This document shows, piece after piece, positions 16,993-26,097 of a stretch of 64,000 nt of DNA. Position 1 is the stretch's first letter, and each line of letters begins with the position of its first letter. A program made the position numbers and the translations under genes. Source of the stretch: Eubacterium ruminantium (GTDB lineage Bacteria; Bacillota; Clostridia; Lachnospirales; Lachnospiraceae); contig NZ_FUXA01000004.1 in the NCBI RefSeq assembly GCF_900167085.1, forward strand, positions 251,895 to 315,894, read 5' to 3'. The notes under the pieces are model-generated. The model was given only the letters and a program-made list of their open reading frames with translations. It did no database searches and had not been told where the DNA came from.

Positions 16993-17484
16993 ATGGGACA
17001 GGCATATAGTGGAGTTTGTACGAATTGTGGTTTTAAAATAACAAAAAATATAGGTGTAGGCTTTATGTTTCCGACGGTCTATGGAGAGGTCAGAAAAAGA
17101 GCATGGGATGGAGAATATGGAGAAGAGATGATGTATTTTCTCAGGAAGAACCCTCAGAGAGCTATTGATGCAGAAATTGATCTGTATGTTTGTGAAGAAT
17201 GTGGTGATATCTCATCGGACTATAATCTGGGAATGTATATTCCTCGGGAAGAGGATGAAGAGATGCTCAAAGAAGCCGATTTTTCGTCAGACGACACAGG
17301 TAATTCAAATTATTTCATGCACGATGAATTAAGGCGCAAATTCAAGAAATTCAAGGACTATGATCATAGATGTGAGAAGTGTCATGGAAGACTTAAGATT
17401 GTTGTGGGAAAGGGATATGATAAACTCAAATGCCCTCGCTGTAAGAATAAGCTTATTCCGGGGGATATAATCATGTGGGATTAG
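16993..17484 (+). CDS. Multi-CxxC (zinc-ribbon-like) protein, copy 1
   Basis: 163 residues. Three Cys pairs are visible: CTNCGF near 11-14, CEECGD near the middle, and a C-terminal HRCEKCHGRL ... LKCPRCKNKL set, together enough for two zinc ribbons. The start is placed at ATG 16993 because AAAGGAGG ends 8 bases upstream; a longer frame would add seven residues. A close paralogue lies at 57754. It immediately precedes the WYL regulator in both places. Function unknown; a nucleic-acid or protein adaptor is a guess from the ribbons alone. Confidence 0.75.
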   Translation: MGQAYSGVCTNCGFKITKNIGVGFMFPTVYGEVRKRAWDGEYGEEMMYFLRKNPQRAIDAEIDLYVCEECGDISSDYNLGMYIPREEDEEMLKEADFSSDDTGNSNYFMHDELRRKFKKFKDYDHRCEKCHGRLKIVVGKGYDKLKCPRCKNKLIPGDIIMWD

Positions 17485-17529
17485 CTGGTTGTGAGAAGAA
17501 AATCATGTGGATGTCTCTGTTATAACCCT

Positions 17530-17558
17530 TTGTATAATGCCTCGAAATGTGGTACAAT
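17530..17558 (+). promoter_or_regulatory. Promoter of WYL regulator copy 1
   Basis: TTGTAT (17530-17535), 17-base spacer, TACAAT (17553-17558) with the upstream TGG extension. The same elements and spacing occur in copy 2 (58291-58319). Confidence 0.65.
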
Positions 17559-17564
17559 TAGAAC

Positions 17565-17580
17565 GTGGTTGTGGGACCAC
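17565..17580. promoter_or_regulatory. Candidate operator GTGGT-N6-ACCAC at the WYL promoter, copy 1
   Basis: A perfect inverted repeat lies at the predicted transcription start, 7 bases after the -10. It is unchanged in copy 2 (58326-58341). Known WYL-type defence regulators (BrxR, CapW) bind inverted repeats at their own promoters, so autoregulation is a reasonable inference. A second hairpin (17589-17598 with 17608-17618) follows in the leader. Confidence 0.5.
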
Positions 17581-17639
17581 AAATACAAGGAAAACCGCAA
17601 GGAGAAGGCGGGTTTTCCGGAAGACAGGGGTAGGCCGTT

Positions 17640-18620
17640 ATGAAGGGGAAAAATCAGAAGCTTAAGCTTCTTTATTTGGCGAAAATAATGCAAGAGCAGA
17701 CAGATGACACTCACGCTCTTTCCATGTCCGAAATACTTGCGGAGCTTGCGAAGCATGAAATTCTGGCACAGCGGAAGAGTATTTACGAGGATCTGGCTGC
17801 TCTTGATGATTATGGGATAGAAATAATCAAAGAGCGTGACGGCTCGAAGACGCTGTATCACTGCGGCAACAGGACATTTGAGATCGCTGAGCTGAAGTTC
17901 CTGGTGGATGCGATTCAGTCCTCGAAGTTTATTTCCGAGAAGAAGACCAGGGAGCTGATTAAGAAGCTCGAAGAAAACATCAGCGTGTATGATGCGAAGC
18001 TCCTTGACCGTGAGGTGAAGGTGACAGGGCGCGTCAAAAATATGAATGAAAGTATCTATTATGCCATCGATTCCCTTCACAATGCGATAAGCGAGGACAA
18101 GGCCATCCGCTTCAAATATTTCAGCTGGAACGTTAAGGGCGAAGAGGAGTTCCGCAGGGACGGGGCGTTTTACAATGTGAGTCCGTGGGCGTTGCATTTT
18201 GACGATGAACGGTATTATCTGATCGGGTATGATCATGATAAGGATGAGATCCGGCATTTTCGCGTGGATAAGATGCGCGAGGTTGAACTTACGAATAAGA
18301 GACGTAAGGGCAAGATGAAGTTTAATAAACAGGACAAGGCGAAGTGGAGTGAGCAGTATTTCCGCATGTTCGGTGGAGAGATAGAGACCGTAACCCTGAA
18401 ATGCAAAAATGAGATGGCAAATGTCATCATCGACCAGTTTGGCAAGGATGCCTGGCTGCATCCGATAGATGACGAATGGTTCACCGCAAGTGTAAATGTG
18501 GCGGTGAGTGACCAGTTCCTCGGATGGATCGTGGCGCTGGGCGGAAATGTAGTGATTACTGGCCCGGAGAGTGCGAAAGAGAGGATGAAGGGGCTGGTAG
18601 AGAAAAAGTTTGTGGAGTAG
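17640..18620 (+). CDS. WYL-domain transcriptional regulator, copy 1
   Basis: 326 residues. The N-terminal helix-turn-helix (about 1-70) includes ILAQRKSIYEDLAALDDYGI, the usual winged-helix of WYL/YafY/PafC-type regulators. The WYL domain (about 140-225) has IRFKYFSWN and VSPWALHFDDERYYLIGYD, the ligand-binding core. The C-terminal extension (WCX-like) follows to 326. Such regulators sit at the head of many phage-defence operons and sense a ligand, often a nucleotide or ssDNA. Here it lies 51 bases upstream of the DISARM methyltransferase with no terminator seen between, so it may share transcripts with the operon. A near-identical copy is at 58401. Confidence 0.88.
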   Translation: MKGKNQKLKLLYLAKIMQEQTDDTHALSMSEILAELAKHEILAQRKSIYEDLAALDDYGIEIIKERDGSKTLYHCGNRTFEIAELKFLVDAIQSSKFISEKKTRELIKKLEENISVYDAKLLDREVKVTGRVKNMNESIYYAIDSLHNAISEDKAIRFKYFSWNVKGEEEFRRDGAFYNVSPWALHFDDERYYLIGYDHDKDEIRHFRVDKMREVELTNKRRKGKMKFNKQDKAKWSEQYFRMFGGEIETVTLKCKNEMANVIIDQFGKDAWLHPIDDEWFTASVNVAVSDQFLGWIVALGGNVVITGPESAKERMKGLVEKKFVE

Positions 18621-18671
18621 TACTGTTGGTTTGGGTTATGAATTATAGTTTTGAAGTGGGACAGCGTTGTT

Positions 18672-19802
18672 ATGAGTAAGAGACCAAGATATAAGACAAT
18701 AGATTTATGTGCGGGTATTGGAGGCATAAGAAGAGGCTTTGAAATGACTGGTAGATACGTGAATGTGTTATCTGCCGAAATTGATAAATATGCATGCCAG
18801 ACGTACGAACGCTTATTTGGAGTTAATCCTTTTAATGATCTAACAAGCGAGGATTTTAAGAAAAAGGTTGCTTCTGTCGAATATGATGTTTTATTGGCAG
18901 GTTTTCCATGCCAAACATTTAGTAGAGTTGGGTTGCAAAAAGGATTTAATGATGAGGAAAAAGGACAAATCTTTTTCCATATTTCCGAAATAATTAGGTC
19001 AAATAGACCTAAAGCTATTTTCCTTGAAAATGTTGATAGATTGATCACTCATGATGAAGGTAAAACATTCGAGAAAATAATAGATGTATTGGTAAATGAC
19101 CTTGATTATCACGTTGTTGGGGTAGATAGAGATGATAATGGACAGATTCGTTATGATAAGGACAGCTTTATAAGAAATTCAAGATTTTTTGGTATGCCTC
19201 AAAATCGTCCAAGAACATATATAGTATGTTTTGATAAAAAAAGATATGACGATAAGGTAAAGAAAGCCGTCCCTGTAGCTACACCTGATAAAGGGAGTAT
19301 GATGGTTTATGAGAATTTAGATGAGTTACTATCACATGATGTTGATGATAAGTATTATTTGTCATCGGGCTATTGGAATACGTTAAAAGAACATAGAAAG
19401 AGACAAGAAAAAAAAGGCTATGGTTATGGATACAGAATAGTAAATATGCCAGATGATGGTGTTCATATTGCCAATACAATTCTTGCTACTGGAGGGTCAG
19501 GCAAAGAGAGAAATTTGCTTATTGATTATAAAGATGGTGTTTCAGGAAAAAGCATTGTTGGGAAAAAAACCCCATTGAACGATGAGTATGTTAGAGTGAT
19601 GACTCCTACGGAATGGGGCAAGCTTCAAGGCTTTATTAATTATGGATTCATAGACAAGGATGGTAAAGATCAATTTGAGTTTCCAGAGGGAATGTCGGAT
19701 GCTCAAAAGTATAAGCAATTTGGTAATTCGGTTACAATACCAGTAATTAAGGAGTTTGCCGTTTTTATAGATAGATGTTTGAAGAAACTCGAGGAGTCGT
19801 AG
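18672..19802 (+). CDS. drmMII: DNA cytosine-5 methyltransferase, DISARM DrmMII candidate
   Basis: 376 residues with the ordered C5-methyltransferase motifs: I IDLCAGIGGIRRGFE, IV GFPCQTFSRVG (catalytic Cys), VI FLENVDRL, VIII QNRPRTYIV, IX-like RVMTPTEWGKLQGF and X KQFGNSVTIPVI. The target-recognition part lies between VIII and IX. ATG 18672 (MSKRPRYK) is preferred over an upstream TTG at 18651, though the ribosome site is weak (GTGGGA). It lies 18 bases before the DrmE-like gene. In class 2 DISARM a C5 methylase marks host DNA to prevent self-attack, so this copy is assigned to DISARM. The second C5 enzyme is at 28687. Confidence 0.88.
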   Translation: MSKRPRYKTIDLCAGIGGIRRGFEMTGRYVNVLSAEIDKYACQTYERLFGVNPFNDLTSEDFKKKVASVEYDVLLAGFPCQTFSRVGLQKGFNDEEKGQIFFHISEIIRSNRPKAIFLENVDRLITHDEGKTFEKIIDVLVNDLDYHVVGVDRDDNGQIRYDKDSFIRNSRFFGMPQNRPRTYIVCFDKKRYDDKVKKAVPVATPDKGSMMVYENLDELLSHDVDDKYYLSSGYWNTLKEHRKRQEKKGYGYGYRIVNMPDDGVHIANTILATGGSGKERNLLIDYKDGVSGKSIVGKKTPLNDEYVRVMTPTEWGKLQGFINYGFIDKDGKDQFEFPEGMSDAQKYKQFGNSVTIPVIKEFAVFIDRCLKKLEES

Positions 19803-19820
19803 ACTGAATGGGGTGATTAC

Positions 19821-22439
19821 ATGAGAATAGATGAGGCGATGAATAAACTCATAGATCAATGTAAAATATTCTATAAAAAAGAGTGTATTTCTGGTGAAAG
19901 AATAGTAAAGGATTATTTGCACTTTTTTTCCAAGACATTCAACCTGTCAGAAAAGAGAACAAGCTTTTGTATGAATACGGGGTCAGTTGTATTTGATATT
20001 GTTGCCACGGTTGCAACAGTAATAAGTAGTCTCGGCTACAATGAAAATACAAATGATGATATTATCTCGAGCCTTAAAGAAGGAAATATTGTCTTATACA
20101 ATAACAAACGATACAGATGGGCTGGACTTCAACAAGATAATGGTAAGTGTTATATGGTTCTTGTTAAAGATAATGGAGAAAAGACTTTTTCATCATATGA
20201 AAAGAATAAGCATTTAATTAAAGAGTATCATGGTCAATCTCAAACAACTGACGGAAGAGGAATAAAGAAGGGGAAGTCTAATAGAGAAGATTTTTTTGCG
20301 TTTCTTTATAATGTTGGCGCTAATGATATCCCAAGTGCAATAGATGCTTCCTTTGTATTTGTTGCAGATAAAGGCTTTGATGAAATCTTAAAAAATGTAA
20401 GCATAGAATACGATGGAAAAAATGTTAAACTACTGGAATTGGTTGCTTGTTCTTATTATACAAGTGGGTTGGAAGAAATAATTATCGGAAAGAATCCATC
20501 AAAAAAAGAACCAGTAATTAAACTGACGAGTCATATATCGGTTGCTCGTCAAATCGCTTTAAGCAAGGAAGGCAATAATACTGCTGGAATTATTGTATGT
20601 ACTTCGGGCGGCGTATCAAATGACAATTCAGAATTGAACGATCTGATAGGGAGAAAGAAAATTCGATTTGTTCATTACATGACAAAATATGATACTTCTG
20701 TTGGCGAATATATTGTCAGGGAATACACTAATTCGTCTGTGTTTGCATGTACTCCATCCTATTTGAAGGGTACAAATACTATTAGCGGTAATGATAGTAA
20801 ATTGTTGGATGATTTACATAGACAAATGTATAATTTGGCCAATCTTAGTATAAATGAAGTGGTTGTGGGATCGGGAATATCATTTAAAATGTTAAAAACA
20901 ATTAGAAACGATATTTTTGCGCTTAAAGACTCTGTTTTAGATGACGATAATAAGAATGATTTTCTAATTAATATCTATACATTACAAAATCTATTCCTTA
21001 CAGCACCATTTGATTTGATATACATGGAAGAATGTGTTTCGGAAAACAAACTTCACCATGGTGTTATGTCTCCTAAAGAAAGAATTGGAAAACTTGAAGA
21101 ACACATATCGCTGTTTGATAATGCGAAAACTAAAGCTAAAGAAGTACTTGATTGCATCAAACAAGAATATAAAATGTTAGTGAGGAATAACCCTAAACAG
21201 AAAGCATTAGATGAGATCATCAGGAAAAATATTAAAAAGAGAATAGTAGTTGTTGTACCAAAGTCATATTACATAGATGTATTGAAATCCACATCAATCT
21301 TCGGCATAAATACGTCGAATGTATATTTTAAAACGACTAAGGAGTTTAGTCCAGAGGAGTTTTATGATGTGGTAATTGTTGTTAGTAATAAGGTGAGTGA
21401 TAAATTTAAAATATTCGAATGTTGTTCAACTTCTCAAATGTATGTCATATTGCACGAGGCAGAGAATATGTCATTTATGTTGAAGAAGAAAAAAGCCAGA
21501 GTATTCGAGGGTAATATTTACAAGAAACATATGAAATATTCCTATGTTATAGATGATGCAAAGGAAAGAGCGGAAATCAATGATAATATAGAAACGCAAG
21601 AAGCTGAAGAAGTCGAGAATGGATGGAATGAATTGTCTGAATTTATCGATAACCTAAAATTCAAAGTCCCAATGCAGTATACATACAACAGTGGTACAAA
21701 GCTGGTATCAGATACTGGGACAGCGTTGTCGGAGGTATCATATGTTGGAATGTTCGAAACGGGAGAGAGTATATATCTTTCAAAGTATTATTCAGCAGTT
21801 GTATATGACGGATGTTCTATAGAAGAAAAAAAACCAGAAAAACTGCAATCTGGAGATGTTCTGGTATTTACGCGTAATGATAACTATACCAAGAACATAG
21901 TTGATTATATATTTGATGAGTTACTGGAAAAGAATAAACTCAACGCAAGTGTTAAGGAGGCAAATCAGAAAGCAGAAAAGTGGAAAGAACTTTTGAGGGC
22001 ATATAAGGATAATGGTGATTATTCTTATAGAGATGTAACGGATTCGTTAAATAAACTTGGACTAAAACATGATGAAGTGACTGTAAGACAATGGATCTAT
22101 CCGGAAAGTCATATAGTCGGTCCAAGAAGTATGGATGATATAAGAATAATTGGGGAATTGGTTAATGATGACGATTTGAAGAATAATTATACATTATATG
22201 ATGATGCTTTCAAGATAGTAAGAAAACAGAGAAGGAACATTCTTGGACTTATTTTCAAAGCGATAAATGAAAAACTGTCAGGAAGAAGATCCTCAGGAGA
22301 TGAAATAATCCAAATGGTATTTGATAATGTTGATAGATTATCACAAACATATGAACTTGAGTCAATAAAGAAGGTAGATGAACAGTATTATATTCCGATA
22401 GGATATGCAAATAGACCTATTGATTCGGAGGACGATTAA
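19821..22439 (+). CDS. drmE: DrmE-like protein of class 2 DISARM
   Basis: 872 residues. No catalytic motif stands out. The C-terminal third has a helical region with VRQWIYPESHIVGPRSMDD and KIVRKQRRNILGLIFKAIN, which I associate with DrmE. The call rests mainly on this, on the size (DrmE is about 800 residues) and on the position directly before drmA and drmB. The middle part has alternating beta/alpha segments (RIVVVVPKSYYIDVL, DVVIVVSNK) like a degenerate helicase fold. The stop codon overlaps the drmA start (TAATG), indicating translational coupling. DrmE is a class 2-specific DISARM subunit of unknown biochemical role. Confidence 0.75.
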   Translation: MRIDEAMNKLIDQCKIFYKKECISGERIVKDYLHFFSKTFNLSEKRTSFCMNTGSVVFDIVATVATVISSLGYNENTNDDIISSLKEGNIVLYNNKRYRWAGLQQDNGKCYMVLVKDNGEKTFSSYEKNKHLIKEYHGQSQTTDGRGIKKGKSNREDFFAFLYNVGANDIPSAIDASFVFVADKGFDEILKNVSIEYDGKNVKLLELVACSYYTSGLEEIIIGKNPSKKEPVIKLTSHISVARQIALSKEGNNTAGIIVCTSGGVSNDNSELNDLIGRKKIRFVHYMTKYDTSVGEYIVREYTNSSVFACTPSYLKGTNTISGNDSKLLDDLHRQMYNLANLSINEVVVGSGISFKMLKTIRNDIFALKDSVLDDDNKNDFLINIYTLQNLFLTAPFDLIYMEECVSENKLHHGVMSPKERIGKLEEHISLFDNAKTKAKEVLDCIKQEYKMLVRNNPKQKALDEIIRKNIKKRIVVVVPKSYYIDVLKSTSIFGINTSNVYFKTTKEFSPEEFYDVVIVVSNKVSDKFKIFECCSTSQMYVILHEAENMSFMLKKKKARVFEGNIYKKHMKYSYVIDDAKERAEINDNIETQEAEEVENGWNELSEFIDNLKFKVPMQYTYNSGTKLVSDTGTALSEVSYVGMFETGESIYLSKYYSAVVYDGCSIEEKKPEKLQSGDVLVFTRNDNYTKNIVDYIFDELLEKNKLNASVKEANQKAEKWKELLRAYKDNGDYSYRDVTDSLNKLGLKHDEVTVRQWIYPESHIVGPRSMDDIRIIGELVNDDDLKNNYTLYDDAFKIVRKQRRNILGLIFKAINEKLSGRRSSGDEIIQMVFDNVDRLSQTYELESIKKVDEQYYIPIGYANRPIDSEDD

Positions 22440-25400
22440 TGAATAGAAGTGATTTAATAAGTGAAATGCTTAAGGCTAGAGATTCATATATTGATATTAT
22501 CAAAGCGGATATGCTCGGACCTGGCTCGGAGTTTGATATTCCAGATAGAGATCATGAGCTTATTTCAAGCAGTCCAATAAGTAGGTATTCTATGGGGATT
22601 CTCTTTCCACAAGGAAACAAGAATGAACAAGATAACGATGAAACTGTATCAATTGGCAATGAAGTCGAGAAGGAACTAGTTGTTGATAAATTCAATGATT
22701 CATCTGATATAAAACCAGAAAAAGATAAGAGCATGAGTCAATCTGACTATGGAGAGGATAGTCTTGATGAAGAAGTTGAAATGGCTTCTCAGTATAAGCA
22801 GTCTTCAATCGGGATGACATTCATGATTAGTGGTAATCCTGATTCACTAGTGTTAAGGATTTCCTATGCCACATATCATAAGGCTACGGTATCCGAATGT
22901 GCAGTTCCATATAAGGTTGACAATTCAGAAAGATATACTATACCAGATTCTCTGATTGGAATTGTTGATTATGATAGAACCAAGTCACACTTAAAACTAA
23001 AAAGATCACTTTCATACAAGGAAATAAGAGAATTAAAAGAACGAGAGGCATTTCCAGAAAATGAAGCTGCTACTATAGAAAAAGCATTATACAAGTTATC
23101 GGGATATATTAATAATGGGTATGCTAGAGATCCACATAATGATATCAGTGTAAGACTGAACTTTGGAGATAATGATTTTGTTGAGACTGTAAATGTTGAA
23201 GGCTTGGAAGACGTTTCGCTGAAGTTGGTAGCTAGAAAGACGGCCATTTCAGATACGGTTGTTTCTGTTACTGTTATGATGGTTAATACTAATGTGGGAA
23301 ATGCATCTGCAGATAAGTGTATATTTCAGCCTGTAATTAGTGTTGATACAAATGATAATAGTTTTCAATTCGTTCAGTATGATTCGGATGATTTCTATGA
23401 TTATGATTCTGATGAAAAGTCATTAGCTTTGCTGTATAGAAATAAGGAGAATTATGCTACAGGACTAGGTGTATCGGTAGATTGGAATATCCTTGATGGG
23501 ACTGGAAAAATTTGGACGGATTTCTTTCCAGTTTCGGAAGTTCCTCAGATGGATTTCAATCTCCCGAAGGAATCAGCTATGTCTTCTGATGAGTTGTCAA
23601 TGAAGTATTATTCTGATTTGAATTCAATACAACGAGATAAAAAGATAGAGTCCTTAAGAAAACTTGTTGAATCATATGCTAGATGGATAAATCAAATTGA
23701 AAATGTATCAAATGGATTAGCTACGAAGTATAAAGAGGCTGCTGACAGGAATATAATCGAGTGTAAAAAAGCACGAGATAGGATGATTGAAGGTATAAAT
23801 ACTCTTGCTTCAGATGATAATGCTTACAATGCATTTCAACTGGCAAATAGAGCTATGTTTATGCAACGTATTCATATTAAACTCCAACAGGACACATCCG
23901 ATGTTGATAGATATCCTGGGGATGAGGTGATTGAGGAGCGTTTAATAAGTCTTAAGTATGACAGTGAAGGTGATAATAATTGTAAATGGCGTCCGTTTCA
24001 GTTGGCATTTTTGTTGATGGATGTTAATTCGATAGTAAATGATGAACATCCAGATAGAGATATGGTTGACCTGATTTGGTTTCCAACAGGTGGTGGTAAA
24101 ACGGAAGCATATTTAGGACTTACGGCATTTACAATCTTTTTCAGAAAACTTCAATATCCGAATGAATCTGGTGGAACTTCTGTTATGATGCGTTATACAT
24201 TAAGGCTTCTTGCATCACAGCAGTTTACCAGAGCTTCCACACTTATTTGTGCATGTGAATATATAAGACGTGATTGCGTTGCTAAAAAATCAAAATATCC
24301 GAGATATGCTTTGGGTAAAAAAGAAATCTCTATAGGGTTATGGATAGGAGGCAGTCATATTCCTAATAAGATTGATGGGGAGGATGGTGCTAAAGAATGT
24401 CTTGAAAAGCTACAACAATCTGATTATTCAACACTAAAGTATAATAAAGAACGTTATAATAAATTTCAGGTTTTAAAATGTCCATGGTGTGGGACTAAGA
24501 TGACACCAGATTACATTAATAAAAAACAAGTTGGTACCTGGGGATATAATATGAGAAAAGGTAATCATTTTTATATGGTATGCCCTCAGGAAGAATGTGA
24601 ATTTACTGATAACCTTCCAATACAAGTGATAGATGAGGAATTATACCAAAACCCACCAACACTTCTTTTTGGAACTGTCGATAAATTTGCTATGATGCCA
24701 TGGGATGTAAGGGTTGGTAGTTTCTTTGGACAGGATTCTGATAACAGGACACCAGATTTAATTATACAGGATGAACTTCATCTGATTTCAGGCTCTTTAG
24801 GCACTATTGTTGGATTATATGAAACTGCTATAGATAATTTATGTAGCAGCAAGGGGGTTAGGCCGAAGATTATTGCATCAACGGCTACAATAAGAAGAGC
24901 TAAGGAACAGTGCTCGGTTTTATATAATAGGGATGTTGTACAATTTCCACCTCCGGGTATTGATGCATCAGATTCTTTTTTTTCACGAGAAGCTGATATA
25001 GATTATGAAAATCTAGTGTTTGGTAGAAAGTATGTCGGAATTATGCCATCGGGTAGAACTAAGGCAATGACTGAAATCAGAATGGCATCATCTATGTTAC
25101 AAAGAACTAAAATGATGGATTCACCTGACGATATTAAGGATAAATTCTGGACAACTACGGTTTATTTTAATAGTTTAAAGGATCTGGGAAAAGCATCCAC
25201 AATGGTGGAGGATGACGTCAAGGACTTTATAATAAGAATAGCAAATCGACTTGTTACAGATAGGAGATTAATTATAAGTCCAGACGAATTGACAAGTAGG
25301 GTATCTACCACTGAATTAAACGAGACTTTAGATAAACTTGAAAAGGTTGAATATTCATCCAGTAAGGAAAAGAAAAGATACCCATCAGATATATTGTTGG

Positions 25401-26095
25401 CAACAAACATGATTTCTGTTGGTATCGATGTTGCAAGACTAAATGTTATGCTTATGATTGGCCAGCCGAAACTCACGAGTGAGTATATTCAAGCATCAAG
25501 TAGAGTGGGGCGTACCTACCCAGGTATTGCATTTATTCAATACGATGCTACTAAGAGCAGAGATAGATCACATTATGAAAAATTCAAGTCATACCATGAA
25601 TCATATTATCGATATGTTGAACCGACTGGCGCAACTCCGTTCTCAAAGCCAGCACGAGAAAGGGCAATACATGCCGTGCTATTATCAATTTTAAGACAGA
25701 GTCTTTCACTTGGTGATGATAATGGCGCAATTCACTTTGACAAAGAGTTGATGTCAGAGACTGTTAAAAAGGCAGAAGATTATATTATAGATAGAATTAA
25801 ATCAGTTGATCATCGTGCGGATATTTCTAATACGGATTATGATGAAATTTACTCAGAATTAAATAGTTTTGTTGATTTTTGGCAAATTCTCGTTAATGAT
25901 TGTGGAAATTCTGAAGATACAAAGACGTTACATTTTGGAAAAAAGTACATGTTTAAACCTCCAGAATTAGATACACAGAAACGATTGATTAAACAGTATA
26001 ATTCTTTTGGAAAAGATCAAGCATACGATACTTTAACATCAATGAGAAATGTTGATACTTCGGTTTTGGGCGAAGTGATAATATGGGAGAATTAA
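22439..26095 (+). CDS. drmA: DrmA-type superfamily 2 helicase of DISARM
   Basis: 1218 residues. The N-terminal 500 residues are non-helicase. Helicase motifs: Walker A WFPTGGGKTEAYLGL (near 550), motif II IIQDELHLISG (near 777, DELH in place of DEAH), motif III ASTATIRRAKEQ (near 815), then LLATNMISVGIDVARLNVM and YIQASSRVGRTYP (motifs V-VI). A zinc-like insert CPWCGTKM ... CPQEEC lies between Walker A and motif II. This matches DrmA, which with DrmB forms the DNA-translocating core that engages phage DNA with a 5' overhang (known for DrmAB). The start overlaps the drmE stop. The drmB start is just behind its stop. Confidence 0.9.
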   Translation: MNRSDLISEMLKARDSYIDIIKADMLGPGSEFDIPDRDHELISSSPISRYSMGILFPQGNKNEQDNDETVSIGNEVEKELVVDKFNDSSDIKPEKDKSMSQSDYGEDSLDEEVEMASQYKQSSIGMTFMISGNPDSLVLRISYATYHKATVSECAVPYKVDNSERYTIPDSLIGIVDYDRTKSHLKLKRSLSYKEIRELKEREAFPENEAATIEKALYKLSGYINNGYARDPHNDISVRLNFGDNDFVETVNVEGLEDVSLKLVARKTAISDTVVSVTVMMVNTNVGNASADKCIFQPVISVDTNDNSFQFVQYDSDDFYDYDSDEKSLALLYRNKENYATGLGVSVDWNILDGTGKIWTDFFPVSEVPQMDFNLPKESAMSSDELSMKYYSDLNSIQRDKKIESLRKLVESYARWINQIENVSNGLATKYKEAADRNIIECKKARDRMIEGINTLASDDNAYNAFQLANRAMFMQRIHIKLQQDTSDVDRYPGDEVIEERLISLKYDSEGDNNCKWRPFQLAFLLMDVNSIVNDEHPDRDMVDLIWFPTGGGKTEAYLGLTAFTIFFRKLQYPNESGGTSVMMRYTLRLLASQQFTRASTLICACEYIRRDCVAKKSKYPRYALGKKEISIGLWIGGSHIPNKIDGEDGAKECLEKLQQSDYSTLKYNKERYNKFQVLKCPWCGTKMTPDYINKKQVGTWGYNMRKGNHFYMVCPQEECEFTDNLPIQVIDEELYQNPPTLLFGTVDKFAMMPWDVRVGSFFGQDSDNRTPDLIIQDELHLISGSLGTIVGLYETAIDNLCSSKGVRPKIIASTATIRRAKEQCSVLYNRDVVQFPPPGIDASDSFFSREADIDYENLVFGRKYVGIMPSGRTKAMTEIRMASSMLQRTKMMDSPDDIKDKFWTTTVYFNSLKDLGKASTMVEDDVKDFIIRIANRLVTDRRLIISPDELTSRVSTTELNETLDKLEKVEYSSSKEKKRYPSDILLATNMISVGIDVARLNVMLMIGQPKLTSEYIQASSRVGRTYPGIAFIQYDATKSRDRSHYEKFKSYHESYYRYVEPTGATPFSKPARERAIHAVLLSILRQSLSLGDDNGAIHFDKELMSETVKKAEDYIIDRIKSVDHRADISNTDYDEIYSELNSFVDFWQILVNDCGNSEDTKTLHFGKKYMFKPPELDTQKRLIKQYNSFGKDQAYDTLTSMRNVDTSVLGEVIIWEN

Positions 26096-26097
26096 AA

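Larger units (their letters stand above)
16641..18620 (+). repeat. Duplicated regulatory module, copy 1
   Basis: About 2 kb (Cys-rich peptide, hydrophobic peptide, multi-CxxC protein, WYL regulator with promoter and leader) recurs in the same order and orientation at 57395-59381, nearly 40 kb away. Long stretches are identical by eye. A third, short piece of the intergenic part lies at 35686-35734. Confidence 0.9.

Noticed and set aside
17520-18461. Long minus-strand open frame opposite the first WYL gene (and its twin at 58383-59222)
   Set aside because: It mirrors the WYL codons, has no ribosome site, and its Leu/Ile-rich product has no family pattern; the WYL frame has motifs and a promoter.
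18651-18671. TTG start seven codons upstream for the first C5 methyltransferase
   Set aside because: ATG 18672 begins the conserved part and the extra residues (MKWDSVV) have no family support.
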